From the NCBI RefSeq assembly GCF_012641275.1, contig NZ_JABAIA010000001.1:2170001-2234000 (forward strand): a DNA stretch of 64,000 nt, written 5' to 3'. Below the pieces are notes generated by a model that was given only the letters and a program-made list of their open reading frames with translations, was not told the DNA's origin and did not search any database. The stretch's first letter is position 1; every line of letters begins with the position of its first letter. Source of the DNA: Chitinophaga varians (GTDB lineage: Bacteria; Bacteroidota; Bacteroidia; Chitinophagales; Chitinophagaceae). Of this stretch, positions 35,784 through 45,406 are shown one piece after another. A program made the translations under genes and the position numbers.

Positions 35784-36667
35784 TTAATCAACTTGTAAGT
35801 TGAGTCTTCTAGTCGTTGTTGTTCATCTTTCAGCAGATTTTCTATTACGTACACATATTGCACGTTATAGAAATTCGTGGCCAGTCTCAGACGGATATTA
35901 TAAGAGGTGCCGGCTTTATCCGACATCATCACCGTGTCTACATAACCAATGGGGATATTTTCAGGAAACAGCGCTGAAAAGCCGCTGGTGACCACGGTAT
36001 CCCCTTTATGTACTTTAGCGCTCTTCGGGATATCCTTTAACTGGGCATAGGTGGCATTGTCACCGTCCCAGTGTACAGACCCCATTTCCTTGCCCTGGCC
36101 CAGCCTGGCGCTGATAGACACCGAGTTGGATTTGGAAAGCATGGAAAGCACCACTGCATAGTTATCGCTCACGCTTCTTACCACGCCTACCACGCCGCTG
36201 CTGCTGATAACGCCCATATTGGGACGGATACCCTGCAGGCTGCCGCGGTGGATAGTCAGATAGTTGATGGGTTTGTTAACGGAGTTATTGATCACCTTAG
36301 CCTCAAAGTACTTATAGCGGCGGACCTGGGTGCCGATCACCCGGTGAAGGGTATCGTCGCTGTATTGGCGGATCGTATCTATTTTGAGGCCGGTGCCTGT
36401 CACCACAGAATCAAAGCTGGTGCGAACGGCATTGTGCAGGCGGGTATTTTCCGCTACCAGGCTGTCGTTGGTAGCTTTCAGGTGAAAGTAATATTGTACG
36501 TTGTTGTATTTGTCGTACAGCTTCCCACTAATATCATTGGCGGAGTTAAGGTAGGCAGATCGCTGCAGGTTATTGTTCTGGAATACCAACACAATACAAA
36601 TCACTTCCAGCAGCAGAAATAAGAAGAAGTTGAAATATCGCCTAAAGAAAATGATTAAATTCCGCAC
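35780..36667 (-). CDS. mreC: rod shape-determining protein MreC
   Basis: The bitopic elongasome scaffold, 295 residues. It has one membrane span near 9-28, a coiled-coil region about 60-95, then the beta-barrel domains with INYLTIHRGSLQGIRPNMGVISSSGVVGVV and a GDTVVTSGFSALFPENIPIGYV block, both diagnostic. The start is a GTG at 36667. It overlaps mreD by four bases and is separated from mreB by 106 bases that hold an inverted repeat. Confidence 0.95.
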   Translation of the reverse strand: MRNLIIFFRRYFNFFLFLLLEVICIVLVFQNNNLQRSAYLNSANDISGKLYDKYNNVQYYFHLKATNDSLVAENTRLHNAVRTSFDSVVTGTGLKIDTIRQYSDDTLHRVIGTQVRRYKYFEAKVINNSVNKPINYLTIHRGSLQGIRPNMGVISSSGVVGVVRSVSDNYAVVLSMLSKSNSVSISARLGQGKEMGSVHWDGDNATYAQLKDIPKSAKVHKGDTVVTSGFSALFPENIPIGYVDTVMMSDKAGTSYNIRLRLATNFYNVQYVYVIENLLKDEQQRLEDSTYKLIK

Positions 36668-36678
36668 AAGCGCGAGTC

Positions 36679-36770
36679 ATTTAGAGATTTTATTATTTAG
36701 CTATTTGGTCATTTAGAGAGTCCTTTTCCCCGGAAATCTCTAAATAACCAAATAGCCAAATACCTAAATA
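36679..36770. repeat. intercistronic inverted repeat with 8-base units (mreB-mreC gap)
   Basis: Left arm (to 36718) and right arm (36738-36770) form an imperfect hairpin with about 26 paired bases and about three mismatches. Each arm is made of 8-base units of the type NNATTT(A/G)G. A similar element lies on the other side of mreB at 37951-38028. Confidence 0.75.
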
Positions 36771-36773
36771 GGT

Positions 36774-37796
36774 TTATTGCATCAGGAACGGATATTTGCC
36801 CACATGTTTCAAAGCGATGCCAGTACCTCTTACTACGGCACGCAGCGGATCATCTGCTACATGTACCGGCAGTTTGATTTTCTGGGCAAGGCGTTTGTCC
36901 AGGCCGCGCAGCAGCGCACCGCCACCGGTCAGGTACAAGCCTCTGCGGTAAATATCTGATGCCAGCTCCGGAGGCGTTGTTTCCAGCGCTTTCAGGATGG
37001 CTTCTTCGATTTTAAAGATAGATTTGTCCAGTGCTTCGGCGATCTCCTGGTAAGATACCATGATCTGTTTAGGGATGCCGGTCACCAGGTCACGACCGTT
37101 AACCGGGATATCATCTGGTGGGTTGTCCAGCTCTTTCAGTGCCGATCCGATATGGATCTTGATCTGTTCGGCTGTCCGTTCACCAATTAACAGGCTATGG
37201 TAACGGCGGAGCGCTTCCATAATATCAGCGGTGAATTCGTCACCGGCGATACGGATGCTCTGGTCGCACACAATACCTGCCAGGGCGATCACAGAGATAC
37301 CGGTGGTACCACCTCCGATATCGATGATCATGTTACCCACTGGTTCTTCCACGTCGATACCGATACCCAGGGCGGCGGCCATTGGTTCGTGCAACAGGTA
37401 CACTTCCTTGGCGCCTGCCTGCTCGGCAGAGTCACGTACCGCTCTCTTCTCCACTTCAGTAATGCTGGAAGGGATACAGATCACCATACGCCAGCTGGGA
37501 GCAAACAACGGCTTTTTAGGATAAACCATTTTTATCAGTTCCCTGAGCATACCCTCAGCGGCATTGAAGTCCGCGATCACACCATCCTTCAGGGGACGTA
37601 TCGTTCGAAGATATTCATGTGTTTTTTCGTGCATCATCATGGCCTTCTTACCTACGGCCACAATTTTACCGCTAGCCCGTTCTATCGCTACAATGGAAGG
37701 CTCGTCCACAACCACTTGGTCATTATGTATTATCAGCGTGTTCGCTGTACCCAGATCAATCGCGATTTCCTGCGTTAAAAAATTAAAAAATCCCAT
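36774..37796 (-). CDS. mreB: rod shape-determining actin-like protein MreB
   Basis: The cytoskeletal filament that positions the elongasome. The 340-residue protein starts MGFFNFLTQEIAIDLGTANTLI, with phosphate-binding DIGGGTTGISVIALAGI near 163-179 and GGALLRGLDKRLA near the C-terminus. The ATG at 37796 matches the usual MreB N-terminus; an upstream in-frame start at 37811 adds five residues. It is the first gene of the mre-mrd operon and is flanked on both sides by related inverted repeats. Confidence 0.97.
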   Translation of the reverse strand: MGFFNFLTQEIAIDLGTANTLIIHNDQVVVDEPSIVAIERASGKIVAVGKKAMMMHEKTHEYLRTIRPLKDGVIADFNAAEGMLRELIKMVYPKKPLFAPSWRMVICIPSSITEVEKRAVRDSAEQAGAKEVYLLHEPMAAALGIGIDVEEPVGNMIIDIGGGTTGISVIALAGIVCDQSIRIAGDEFTADIMEALRRYHSLLIGERTAEQIKIHIGSALKELDNPPDDIPVNGRDLVTGIPKQIMVSYQEIAEALDKSIFKIEEAILKALETTPPELASDIYRRGLYLTGGGALLRGLDKRLAQKIKLPVHVADDPLRAVVRGTGIALKHVGKYPFLMQ

Positions 37797-37950
37797 TGTT
37801 GATACGGTCAAAAATTAGAATGCAAAAATGAATAATTCTAACGAATATACGATGCAAAAAGTGGATATTCTTGCAATAATACGGCTAAATATTAAAAAAA
37901 GTTATTTGTTGTTTAAACGGCAACCCGACATGATTATTTTACCATTTTAA

Positions 37951-38028
37951 TATTTAGTTATTTGATCATTTGGAAAGCATGTTTCCTCAGAGAAACTTCC
38001 AAATAAAGAAACAACCAAATGACTAAAT
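37951..38028. repeat. inverted repeat with 8-base units between purD and mreB
   Basis: Left arm 37951-37977 and right arm 37996-38028 share ATTTAGTyATTTGrT outer halves and CATTTGGAAAG/TATTTGGAAG inner halves; the right arm carries an extra unit. The right arm contains the purD stop codon. It is the sister of the element at 36679-36770. Confidence 0.7.
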
Positions 38029-39300
38029 GAACTCGTAACCGATGTCCCGACGATACGTTTTGCCTTCAAACGAAATCTGCTCCGCGGTTTGCACCGAATG
38101 GGCCAGTGCCAGCGGCAGGCTGGCTGCCAGCGAAGTGATGGCCAGCACACGGCCGCCATTGCTCACGACTTGCGCGCCCGATTGTTTGGTCCCGGCATGA
38201 AATACCACCTGGTCCTGCGTAGGCGCTGGTATGCCGCTGATCTCCTTGTTTTTCTCATATGCTTCCGGATAGCCCCTGGACACCAGCATGACGGTGGCGG
38301 CTGCACGCGGATCTGCATAAATGGTTTGCGCTGCCAGCGTACCGTTTGATACCGTGGTAAACAATTCCAGTAAATCGTTTTGTAAACGGGGCATTACGAC
38401 TTCCGTTTCCGGGTCGCCCATGCGACAGTTGTACTCAATAACAAAAGGCTCTCCTTCCACATTAATCAAGCCAAAAAAGATGAATCCGTTATATTTTATC
38501 GCTTCTTTTGACAAGCCCGCTACTGTAGGGCGGATTATTTTGTCTTCCACCTTTTTCATGAAAGCCGCATCGGCAAAAGGTACCGGAGATACCGCTCCCA
38601 TACCGCCGGTGTTGAGGCCCTTGTCGCCTTCACCAATTCGTTTGTAGTCCTTTGCTTCCGGCAGTATCTTATAGGAATGGCCGTCCGTCAGCACAAACAC
38701 AGACAGTTCAATACCAGTCAGGAACTGCTCTATCACCACGGTTTTGCTGGCATCGCCAAATTTGGCGGCACGGATCATCTGTTCAAACTCGGCCACGGCC
38801 TCTTCATGTGAACTGGTGATCACCACGCCTTTACCGGCAGCCAGCCCGTCGGCCTTCAATACAATTGGTAAGGAATGCTGCTGAAGATAAGCCACGCCTT
38901 CTTCAAAATTGTCTGCATTAAATTCCCGGTAAGCAGCTGTCGGGATCTGATGCCGCTCCATGAACAGCTTGGCAAAAGCCTTGCTGCCCTCCAGGCGGGC
39001 GCCCTCTTTGGAAGGACCCATCACCGGAATATGCTGCAGGGCGGCATCCTGGGCAAAGAAATCATAGATACCATTTACCAGGGCCTCTTCCGATCCCGGC
39101 ACTACCAGGTCGATGGCATTTTCCAGGCAAAAAGCCCGGATCTTCTCAAATTCACTCACGCCCATATCGACGTTCGTTCCACATTGCGATGTGCCGGCAT
39201 TGCCTGGCGCGATAAATAACTGGCCACACTGTGGACTTTGGGACATTTTCCGGGCCAGGGCGTGTTCCCGGCCACCACTACCTAGTAATAAAATGTTCAT
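38023..39300 (-). CDS. purD: phosphoribosylamine--glycine ligase
   Basis: The second enzyme of purine synthesis, joining glycine to phosphoribosylamine with ATP. The 425-residue ATP-grasp protein begins MNILLLGSGGREHALA and shows VLKADGLAAGKGV, LNTGGMGAVSP and YNCRMGDPETEVVMPRL, all diagnostic. Its stop codon lies inside the right arm of the inverted repeat before mreB. It lies upstream of the mre operon on the same strand, 226 bases away. Confidence 0.97.
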   Translation of the reverse strand: MNILLLGSGGREHALARKMSQSPQCGQLFIAPGNAGTSQCGTNVDMGVSEFEKIRAFCLENAIDLVVPGSEEALVNGIYDFFAQDAALQHIPVMGPSKEGARLEGSKAFAKLFMERHQIPTAAYREFNADNFEEGVAYLQQHSLPIVLKADGLAAGKGVVITSSHEEAVAEFEQMIRAAKFGDASKTVVIEQFLTGIELSVFVLTDGHSYKILPEAKDYKRIGEGDKGLNTGGMGAVSPVPFADAAFMKKVEDKIIRPTVAGLSKEAIKYNGFIFFGLINVEGEPFVIEYNCRMGDPETEVVMPRLQNDLLELFTTVSNGTLAAQTIYADPRAAATVMLVSRGYPEAYEKNKEISGIPAPTQDQVVFHAGTKQSGAQVVSNGGRVLAITSLAASLPLALAHSVQTAEQISFEGKTYRRDIGYEFI

Positions 39301-39480
39301 ATGAATTGCCTAATAAATGCAGGTGCGAAAGAAAATGCAAAGAAAGATGAAAAAAGCACAAAAAACCATAAAAACTGACCATTTCCACCATTTTTTTACG
39401 AGATATCCTATTTTACTTTAAATTGCCGCATTTAGAAATTTACAGAACCTTAAAACGACTATTGCTAAAACTAACCATTT

Positions 39481-41193
39481 ATGATGCAAACAGCTGTTGC
39501 ACAGAAGCCTGCTGACGCCTCGTCAAAGGGGCATCCTAAAGGCCTTGCTGTCTTATTTACCACGGAAATGTGGGAGCGATTTAATTTTTATGGCATGAGG
39601 GCGTTGCTGACCCTCTTCCTGGTAAATGCACTGGCATTCTCTGAAGCTGAGTCTTCCTACGTTTATGGCGGCTTCCTCGGTTTAAGTTATCTCACCCCTA
39701 TGCTTGGCGGATACATTTCCGACCGCTACCTTGGCAACCGGAACTGTATTCTGTTAGGTGGTTTCATTATGGGCATCGGGCAGTTGCTGATGGTACTCAG
39801 CGCTGCGCTTTACGCCACCAACGTGGACACTGCCAAACTGATTGTCTGGGTGGCCCTGTTCGTGATCATCATCGGTAACGGGTTCTTTAAACCCAATATC
39901 TCCTCCATGGTAGGCCAGCTGTACCCTAAAAACGACAGCCGCCTGGATGCAGCCTTCACTATTTTCTATATGGGCATTAACACCGGCGCCTTCCTCGGTA
40001 TGCTGATCTGCCCGCTGCTGGGTGATGTGAAAGTTGACAACGTGAGAATGGTAGGCGCTTTCAAATGGGGCTTCCTGGCTGCCGGCATAGCGATGTTCCT
40101 CGGCACCGTCCTGTTCTATTTCCTGAAAGACAAATATGTGGTGACGCCCGATGGCGAAGCGATCGGCGGCAAACCCGACTTTAGCAAACCAGCCGCCAAC
40201 CTCGCTGAAGGCGAAGCTGATAAGGCCAAATTCTCTTCCGGCGCTATTGTAGGCGTTCTGGGCCTCCTGGTGGTACTGTTTTTCATCATCCACTACCTCT
40301 CTCTCGATCCCAATCCAATCAAGTCCTGGCTGTATCCCTTCATCTACGCGTCCGGCATCAGCCTCGCAGTGCTGATCCTGACCGATAAAAGCATTACCAA
40401 AGTAGAAAGACAACGTATCCTCGTGATCTACTTTGTAGCCTTCTTTGTGATCTTCTTCTGGGCCTGTTTTGAGCAAGCCGGTTCTTCCCTCACCTTTGTG
40501 GCCGACTATCAGACAGACCGTCACCTTTTAGGATGGGACATGCCGCCGAGCTTTATACAAAACGCCAACTCCATCTTTATCATCGTATTTGCACTTCCTT
40601 TCAGCTGGTTATGGATGAAACTTCAGAAACGCAACCTGGAGCCCATCTCACCCATAAAACAATCCATCGGGCTGGCTTTGCTGGCATTGGGCTTCTTCAT
40701 CATCGCCCTGCAGGTGAAAAACCTGGGCGCCGGCCAGAAACTCGGCGTCATCTGGCTGATCGTGATGTACCTGTTCCATACCCTCGGTGAACTGTGCCTG
40801 TCCCCGATAGGCCTGTCACTGGTGGCCAAACTGGCGCCCCATCGCTTCTCCTCCCTGCTGATGGGCGTATGGTTCCTCGCCAACGCCGCCGGCTACGCGC
40901 TGGCAGGCACACTGGGCGCCTTACTGCCGCCTACACAGGATAAATTTGAGCTGGCCGCTAAAAATAATATTGACCTCCAGGGCATCCTGGACGGTACCAT
41001 CACTGCCACTGCCCAGCAACTGGACAAATTACATGAACTGAAACTGGCTGCCCACTACCCAACTTTCGCCGGTTACACGATCCATAACCTCTATGAGTTC
41101 TTTATGGTGTTCGTGATCCTGCCAGGTGGCGCCGCAGTACTCCTGTTCCTCTCTACCAGCTTCCTGAAAAAATGGATGCATGGCGTAAGATAA
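39481..41193 (+). CDS. POT family proton-coupled peptide transporter
   Basis: A major-facilitator peptide:proton symporter of 570 residues. The proton-coupling E-x-x-E-R motif is present at the start of helix 1 (TTEMWERFNFYGMRALL), followed by GGYISDRYLGNR and the PTR2 signature GNGFFKPNISSMVGQLY. Two ATGs open the gene; either could start it. An insertion between helices 6 and 7 (about 220-245) is charged. The gene ends at a strong terminator and is followed by a second, unrelated peptide transporter. Confidence 0.95.
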   Translation: MMQTAVAQKPADASSKGHPKGLAVLFTTEMWERFNFYGMRALLTLFLVNALAFSEAESSYVYGGFLGLSYLTPMLGGYISDRYLGNRNCILLGGFIMGIGQLLMVLSAALYATNVDTAKLIVWVALFVIIIGNGFFKPNISSMVGQLYPKNDSRLDAAFTIFYMGINTGAFLGMLICPLLGDVKVDNVRMVGAFKWGFLAAGIAMFLGTVLFYFLKDKYVVTPDGEAIGGKPDFSKPAANLAEGEADKAKFSSGAIVGVLGLLVVLFFIIHYLSLDPNPIKSWLYPFIYASGISLAVLILTDKSITKVERQRILVIYFVAFFVIFFWACFEQAGSSLTFVADYQTDRHLLGWDMPPSFIQNANSIFIIVFALPFSWLWMKLQKRNLEPISPIKQSIGLALLALGFFIIALQVKNLGAGQKLGVIWLIVMYLFHTLGELCLSPIGLSLVAKLAPHRFSSLLMGVWFLANAAGYALAGTLGALLPPTQDKFELAAKNNIDLQGILDGTITATAQQLDKLHELKLAAHYPTFAGYTIHNLYEFFMVFVILPGGAAVLLFLSTSFLKKWMHGVR

Positions 41194-41210
41194 CAGGCAT
41201 ACCTCTTATG

Positions 41211-41261
41211 TATAAAAAGGAAGACCGGAACAATACAATTTGTTCCGGTCTTCCTTTTATA
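41211..41261 (+). terminator. strong intrinsic terminator after the POT gene
   Basis: A stem of about 21 bases (ATAAAAAGGAAGACCGGAACA with its near-perfect complement) with a short loop and T-rich end, 17 bases after the stop. Confidence 0.9.
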
Positions 41262-41322
41262 CGCGGTAAGTAACCCCGTAATTCGTAAATTTCAGCCCTT
41301 AACACTTTTTTACCTTATCAAT

Positions 41323-43371
41323 ATGGCTGACAACAACTTCAAACCATTTGTGCCGCCAGGCACTCAAATGAAAGAATTTACCCTCAAATCCATTTTACTG
41401 GGCTGCATCTTTGGGATCATCTTTGGCGCCGCCACCGTATACCTCGCCCTAAAAGCCGGTCTTACCGTTTCCGCTTCCATCCCGATTGCCGTAATTGCCA
41501 TCACGTTAGGCAGAAAATTCTTCAACACCACCATTCTGGAAAACAATATCATCCAGACCACCGGTTCCGCCGGTGAATCCATTGCTGCCGGCGTAGTGTT
41601 CACCCTGCCGGGCTTCCTGTTCCTCAGCGATGGCGGTGGCGCCCAGTTCTTTAACTACTTCACCATCCTCATTCTGGCCATCTTCGGCGGTATCCTCGGC
41701 ACCCTGATGATGATCCCGCTGCGCCGGTCGCTGATCGTGAAGGAACACAAAACGCTCCCATACCCGGAAGGCACCGCCTGCGGCGATGTGCTCATTGCCG
41801 GCGAGAAAGGGGGCGACTTTGCCCGTACCGCCTTCTATGGTCTCGGTTTCGCCTTTGCCTATGCCATCTTCCAGAAGATATTACATGTTATCGCTGAAAC
41901 ACCGGCGTACATGACCAAACAAACCAGCAGGTTTTTCCCTTCCGCCAAAATCAGCGCAGACATCACCCCGGAGTATATGGGTGTGGGTTATATCATCGGT
42001 CCGCGTATTGCGGGCGTACTGGTAGCCGGCGGCGTGCTCTCCTGGCTGGCCCTCATCCCGTTGCTGGCCTCCCTGCTGCCTGGCGACGTGATTGCCTCCC
42101 AACTGGTAAAAATCGGTTATCTCGCCAGCCTGCAAACACCTGGCGGACAAGGCAACTGGGACCCTGTGACCCATACTTTCGCTGATTATTCCTCCGCGGT
42201 ATATTATGCCTATGTACGCCAGATTGGCGCCGGCGCGGTAGCGGCAGGCGGTTTCATCACCCTGCTGAAAACCATCCCCACCATCATCTCGTCTTTTAAA
42301 GGCAGCATCGGCGCTATCAAAGACCGTAAAGAAGGCGGCGACGCACAGGCAAACGTACTGAGAACGGAAAAAGACCTGAGCCTCAAGGTAGTACTGTTCG
42401 GCAGCATCGCCCTGGTGCTCCTGATGGCTTTCCTGCCGCAGCTCCCGGGCGATTCCATCGGCAAAAAAATGCTGGTGGGACTGCTGGTGGTAGTCTTCGG
42501 TGCCTTCTTCGTAACGGTGTCCAGCCGTATCGTAGGCCTGATAGGCTCTTCCAATAACCCTATCTCCGGTATGACCATCGCCACGCTGATGGGCACCTGC
42601 CTGGTGTTTATCGCTGTAGGCTGGACCGGCAAAGTATATGAGCCGATGGCCCTGGTGGTAGGCGGTATGATCTGTATTGCTGCCGCCAATGCAGGCGGTA
42701 CTTCGCAGGACCTGAAATCCGGTTATATCGTGGGCGCTACGCCCATGTACCAACAGCTGGCCCTGTTCATCGGCGCCATCGTGTCTTCCATCGTGATCGG
42801 GCTGACCGTAAAATTCCTCGACAAGCCTACCGCTGAAATGATCAGCAAAGGCGTTACTGAACATGCTATCGGCAGCGCATACTATCCGGCGCCGCAAGGC
42901 ACGCTCATGGCTACACTGGCCAAAGGCATCCTGTCGTTTAACCTCGACTGGCAGTTTGTGCTGGTAGGTGTATTCCTCGCCGTTACAATGGAACTGTGCA
43001 ACATTAACTCGCTCTCCTTTGCGGTAGGCGCTTATCTGCCATTGTCCACCACTTTGCCGATCTTCATTGGTGGCGCTATCCGCGGCGTGGTAGACCATAA
43101 AAACAAAAAAGCCAATGTCCACACGTCCGCAGCAGAAGAAGAACTGGGCAAAGGCAATCTCTTTGCCACCGGCCTTGTGGCAGGAGGCGCTGTGGCAGGT
43201 GTCATTATCGCCATACTGGCCGGATTTGACAGCTCCGCTGCGATACTCGCCAAACTCAATATGGAAGACGGCCTCGCCGGTATATTAGGCCATGGCGGCT
43301 ACTTTGTACTGGGATGTGCTTTCTTCGCCTTTATGGGCTGGTATCTCTATCGCACCGCCCGAAAAGCATAA
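41323..43371 (+). CDS. OPT family oligopeptide transporter
   Basis: A 682-residue inner membrane transporter with about 15 hydrophobic segments. The start, EFTLKSILLGCIFGIIFGAATVYLALKAGLTVSASIP, and the later LPYPEGTACGDVLIAGEKGG are typical of the bacterial OPT branch (YdaO/ISP-like). It may carry oligopeptides or metal chelates. It has its own promoter region behind the POT terminator. A role complementary to the POT transporter is plausible but not shown. Confidence 0.93.
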   Translation: MADNNFKPFVPPGTQMKEFTLKSILLGCIFGIIFGAATVYLALKAGLTVSASIPIAVIAITLGRKFFNTTILENNIIQTTGSAGESIAAGVVFTLPGFLFLSDGGGAQFFNYFTILILAIFGGILGTLMMIPLRRSLIVKEHKTLPYPEGTACGDVLIAGEKGGDFARTAFYGLGFAFAYAIFQKILHVIAETPAYMTKQTSRFFPSAKISADITPEYMGVGYIIGPRIAGVLVAGGVLSWLALIPLLASLLPGDVIASQLVKIGYLASLQTPGGQGNWDPVTHTFADYSSAVYYAYVRQIGAGAVAAGGFITLLKTIPTIISSFKGSIGAIKDRKEGGDAQANVLRTEKDLSLKVVLFGSIALVLLMAFLPQLPGDSIGKKMLVGLLVVVFGAFFVTVSSRIVGLIGSSNNPISGMTIATLMGTCLVFIAVGWTGKVYEPMALVVGGMICIAAANAGGTSQDLKSGYIVGATPMYQQLALFIGAIVSSIVIGLTVKFLDKPTAEMISKGVTEHAIGSAYYPAPQGTLMATLAKGILSFNLDWQFVLVGVFLAVTMELCNINSLSFAVGAYLPLSTTLPIFIGGAIRGVVDHKNKKANVHTSAAEEELGKGNLFATGLVAGGAVAGVIIAILAGFDSSAAILAKLNMEDGLAGILGHGGYFVLGCAFFAFMGWYLYRTARKA

Positions 43372-43503
43372 CATTCAAGTTATCAGGATATTTTAAGATG
43401 CCGGCACCGGAATGTAACAATACCGGGCCGGCATCCGTTTTTCTATTCTGAAAATGATTATTTTTATCGGAATTTTTATTACATCTTTCTATAATAAGTA
43501 CCT

Positions 43504-44019
43504 ATGCGCATACTTGTAACCGCATTACTCAGTGCCGTTGTAATCCTCGGCAGCTCCTGCGGAAAAGATAAAGACGATAGCAAAGACCGTAAGTTTGTTT
43601 CCGTAAGACTGGATAATAAAATCTATCTCAGCGAGAATCCCAAAGGAGTGGCTTACGCTCCTGACTTCCAGGACGATGATCCCACCAATGACTACTATAA
43701 ACTGGAAATTACCGGGAAAACCGTCAATAACGATATTATCAACATCTCTATGGCCGGACTGAAAGTACCTTTCCCTCCGGGCGTATATCCCTGCACCAGA
43801 GCAGGTAACAGCATCCTGATAGTGATCAACAGCGGTGGCTATCCTGCCACTTACAGCTCACAAGGCAGCGCTGACTGTGTACTCACTGTCACCAACAGTA
43901 ATAATATACTGGTGGAAGGGACCTTCTCCGGCACCGTGAAAGACCTCAGCGGGGTTGGCGGCAGCCGCACCATCAAAAACGCTGCCTTCAGAGCGATTTA
44001 TAGCGTTACAGCACAATAA
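43504..44019 (+). CDS. hypothetical lipoprotein, 171 residues
   Basis: The signal peptide ends in a lipobox GSSC (Cys19), followed by a Lys/Asp-rich tether. The body is beta-rich with two cysteines (in YPCTRAG and ADCVLTV) that could form a disulphide. I do not recognise the family. It stands alone between OPT and the DUF1501 gene and is followed directly by a REP-like palindrome. Confidence 0.8.
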   Translation: MRILVTALLSAVVILGSSCGKDKDDSKDRKFVSVRLDNKIYLSENPKGVAYAPDFQDDDPTNDYYKLEITGKTVNNDIINISMAGLKVPFPPGVYPCTRAGNSILIVINSGGYPATYSSQGSADCVLTVTNSNNILVEGTFSGTVKDLSGVGGSRTIKNAAFRAIYSVTAQ

Positions 44020-44020
44020 T

Positions 44021-44044
44021 CCCAGGGCTGAAGCCCTGGGCTAG
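44021..44044. repeat. REP-like palindrome
   Basis: CCCAGGGCTGAAGCCCTGGGCTAG is a nearly perfect palindrome (CCCAGGGCT/AGCCCTGGG) starting right after a stop codon. A diverged copy occurs at 27716-27738. The conserved trailing CTAG fits REP elements mobilised by REP-associated tyrosine transposases; no such transposase is in the window. Confidence 0.65.
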
Positions 44045-44138
44045 GTTTTGTTTTAGATGTGTTTATTGTCAATATTTCGTTATTGATGGTGTGAGGGCTT
44101 ATATGTTAAACTGCCCTCTAAGCATACCTTTGTATAAC

Positions 44139-44171
44139 AATAAAGCCCATGCTCCTGGCATGGGCTTTATT
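44139..44171. terminator. bidirectional intrinsic terminator before the DUF1501 gene end
   Basis: A perfect 14-base stem (AATAAAGCCCATGC with GCATGGGCTTTATT), a short loop and A/T-rich ends, 8 bases past the stop of the minus-strand DUF1501 gene and about 120 past the lipoprotein gene. Confidence 0.85.
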
Positions 44172-44179
44172 GCTTATTA

Positions 44180-45382
44180 CTAAATGAAATCCAGCTTCGC
44201 ATAGTCAGATTTCAGGATCATTTTATCATTGGCGCCCAGCCATTTATCTAACAGCGTGGCATATACGCTTTTGAAATCCACCTTATACTGCAAATCCCCG
44301 TCTTTCAGGTTCATCAGGTCTGGCCCGTCATTCAACACTCCCTGCCGTTTTAAAGCACCGCCTATCAGGAACATGTTATTGGCTGTGCCGTGGTCTGTTC
44401 CGCCGCTGGCATTCTGGCTTACACGCCGTCCGAACTCGGAAAAGGTCATTACGACCACATCCTGAAAGCGGTTATTCTTTTTAAGATCACCGGTAAATAC
44501 TGTCAGGGCATCGCTCAACTGTTTAAAAAGCCGTGCCTGCTGGTCCTGCTGATTCACATGGGTATCAAAACTGCCGTGCGACACATAATACACTTTGGTA
44601 TTGATATCAGACATGATCAGGTTGGCGATGGTGCGCATATTACGTCCCAGCTCGGTGCCGGGGTAGTTTTCTTTGGATTGATAAGTCTTGAACTGCTGTT
44701 GGATATAAGCGGCAGAAGAGATCGTTTCACCCATGGTTTTGTAGAGATACTCTACATTATGGTGTTCATCTTCATGCGCATGCTGTTGCAACAGATCTTT
44801 GAAAAACCGGTCATTGCTGGTATTGGAAAGGCGGCCCGGATCTGTCAGCGCCAGTCCTTTGTTATGCTCACCTTTCAGTGCCAGGCTTAAGGTATCGTCA
44901 ATCTCCAGTGCCTGCGTGGGCTTATCACAGCCGTTGCACTGGGCGTCGAGGTAGCGGCCTACCCAGCCATCGCTCCATATTTCCTCTGCCTTGCTGGCTG
45001 AATGCCAGATATCCATGGAACGGAAGTGCGAACGGTCCGGATTGGGGTATCCCACGTTGTTGAGGATTCCCAGGGAACCGTCGTCGTATAAGGCTTTCAG
45101 TCCGTCCAAAGAAGGGTGGATGCCCAGGTCATCATTGAGCGACAAGGCCGTTTCCCGTTTAATGCCCAACGCCGGACGGGAACGGTAATAGATATCGTTA
45201 CGGTAGGGGATGATGGTATTCAGGCCATCGTTGCCGCCTGACAGTTGTACAATCACCAGCACTTTATTGCCGGGAGGCACCAGTGCGCCGGTTTCCAGCG
45301 CTTTCAGAAACTTGGGCATCAGCACCGCTGCTGAGGCCAGGGAACCTACCTGTAAAAAACGACGCCTGTTAAGTATTAACAT
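44180..45382 (-). CDS. DUF1501 domain protein with Tat-type signal
   Basis: A 400-residue exported protein with an N-terminal twin-arginine motif NRRRFLQVGS (residues 5-14) and the DUF1501 core starting at KVLVIVQLSGGNDGLNTIIPY. The fold is distantly alkaline-phosphatase/sulfatase-like (FSEFGRRVSQNASGGTDHG near the end), but enzymatic function is unproven. It follows the DUF1800 gene by 24 bases; the two families are nearly always paired in Bacteroidota and Planctomycetota. Role unknown, probably in an envelope or extracellular process. Confidence 0.93.
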   Translation of the reverse strand: MLILNRRRFLQVGSLASAAVLMPKFLKALETGALVPPGNKVLVIVQLSGGNDGLNTIIPYRNDIYYRSRPALGIKRETALSLNDDLGIHPSLDGLKALYDDGSLGILNNVGYPNPDRSHFRSMDIWHSASKAEEIWSDGWVGRYLDAQCNGCDKPTQALEIDDTLSLALKGEHNKGLALTDPGRLSNTSNDRFFKDLLQQHAHEDEHHNVEYLYKTMGETISSAAYIQQQFKTYQSKENYPGTELGRNMRTIANLIMSDINTKVYYVSHGSFDTHVNQQDQQARLFKQLSDALTVFTGDLKKNNRFQDVVVMTFSEFGRRVSQNASGGTDHGTANNMFLIGGALKRQGVLNDGPDLMNLKDGDLQYKVDFKSVYATLLDKWLGANDKMILKSDYAKLDFI

Positions 45383-45406
45383 AACTAATAGCTTTCTGGT
45401 GAATGA

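Noticed and set aside
36668..36773. mreB-mreC gap considered as a small gene or RNA
   Set aside because: It is explained by an imperfect inverted repeat; no open frame or RNA-like feature is seen beyond that.
41881..43122. 413-codon open frame opposite the OPT transporter
   Set aside because: Antisense shadow rich in His and Gln; no domain.
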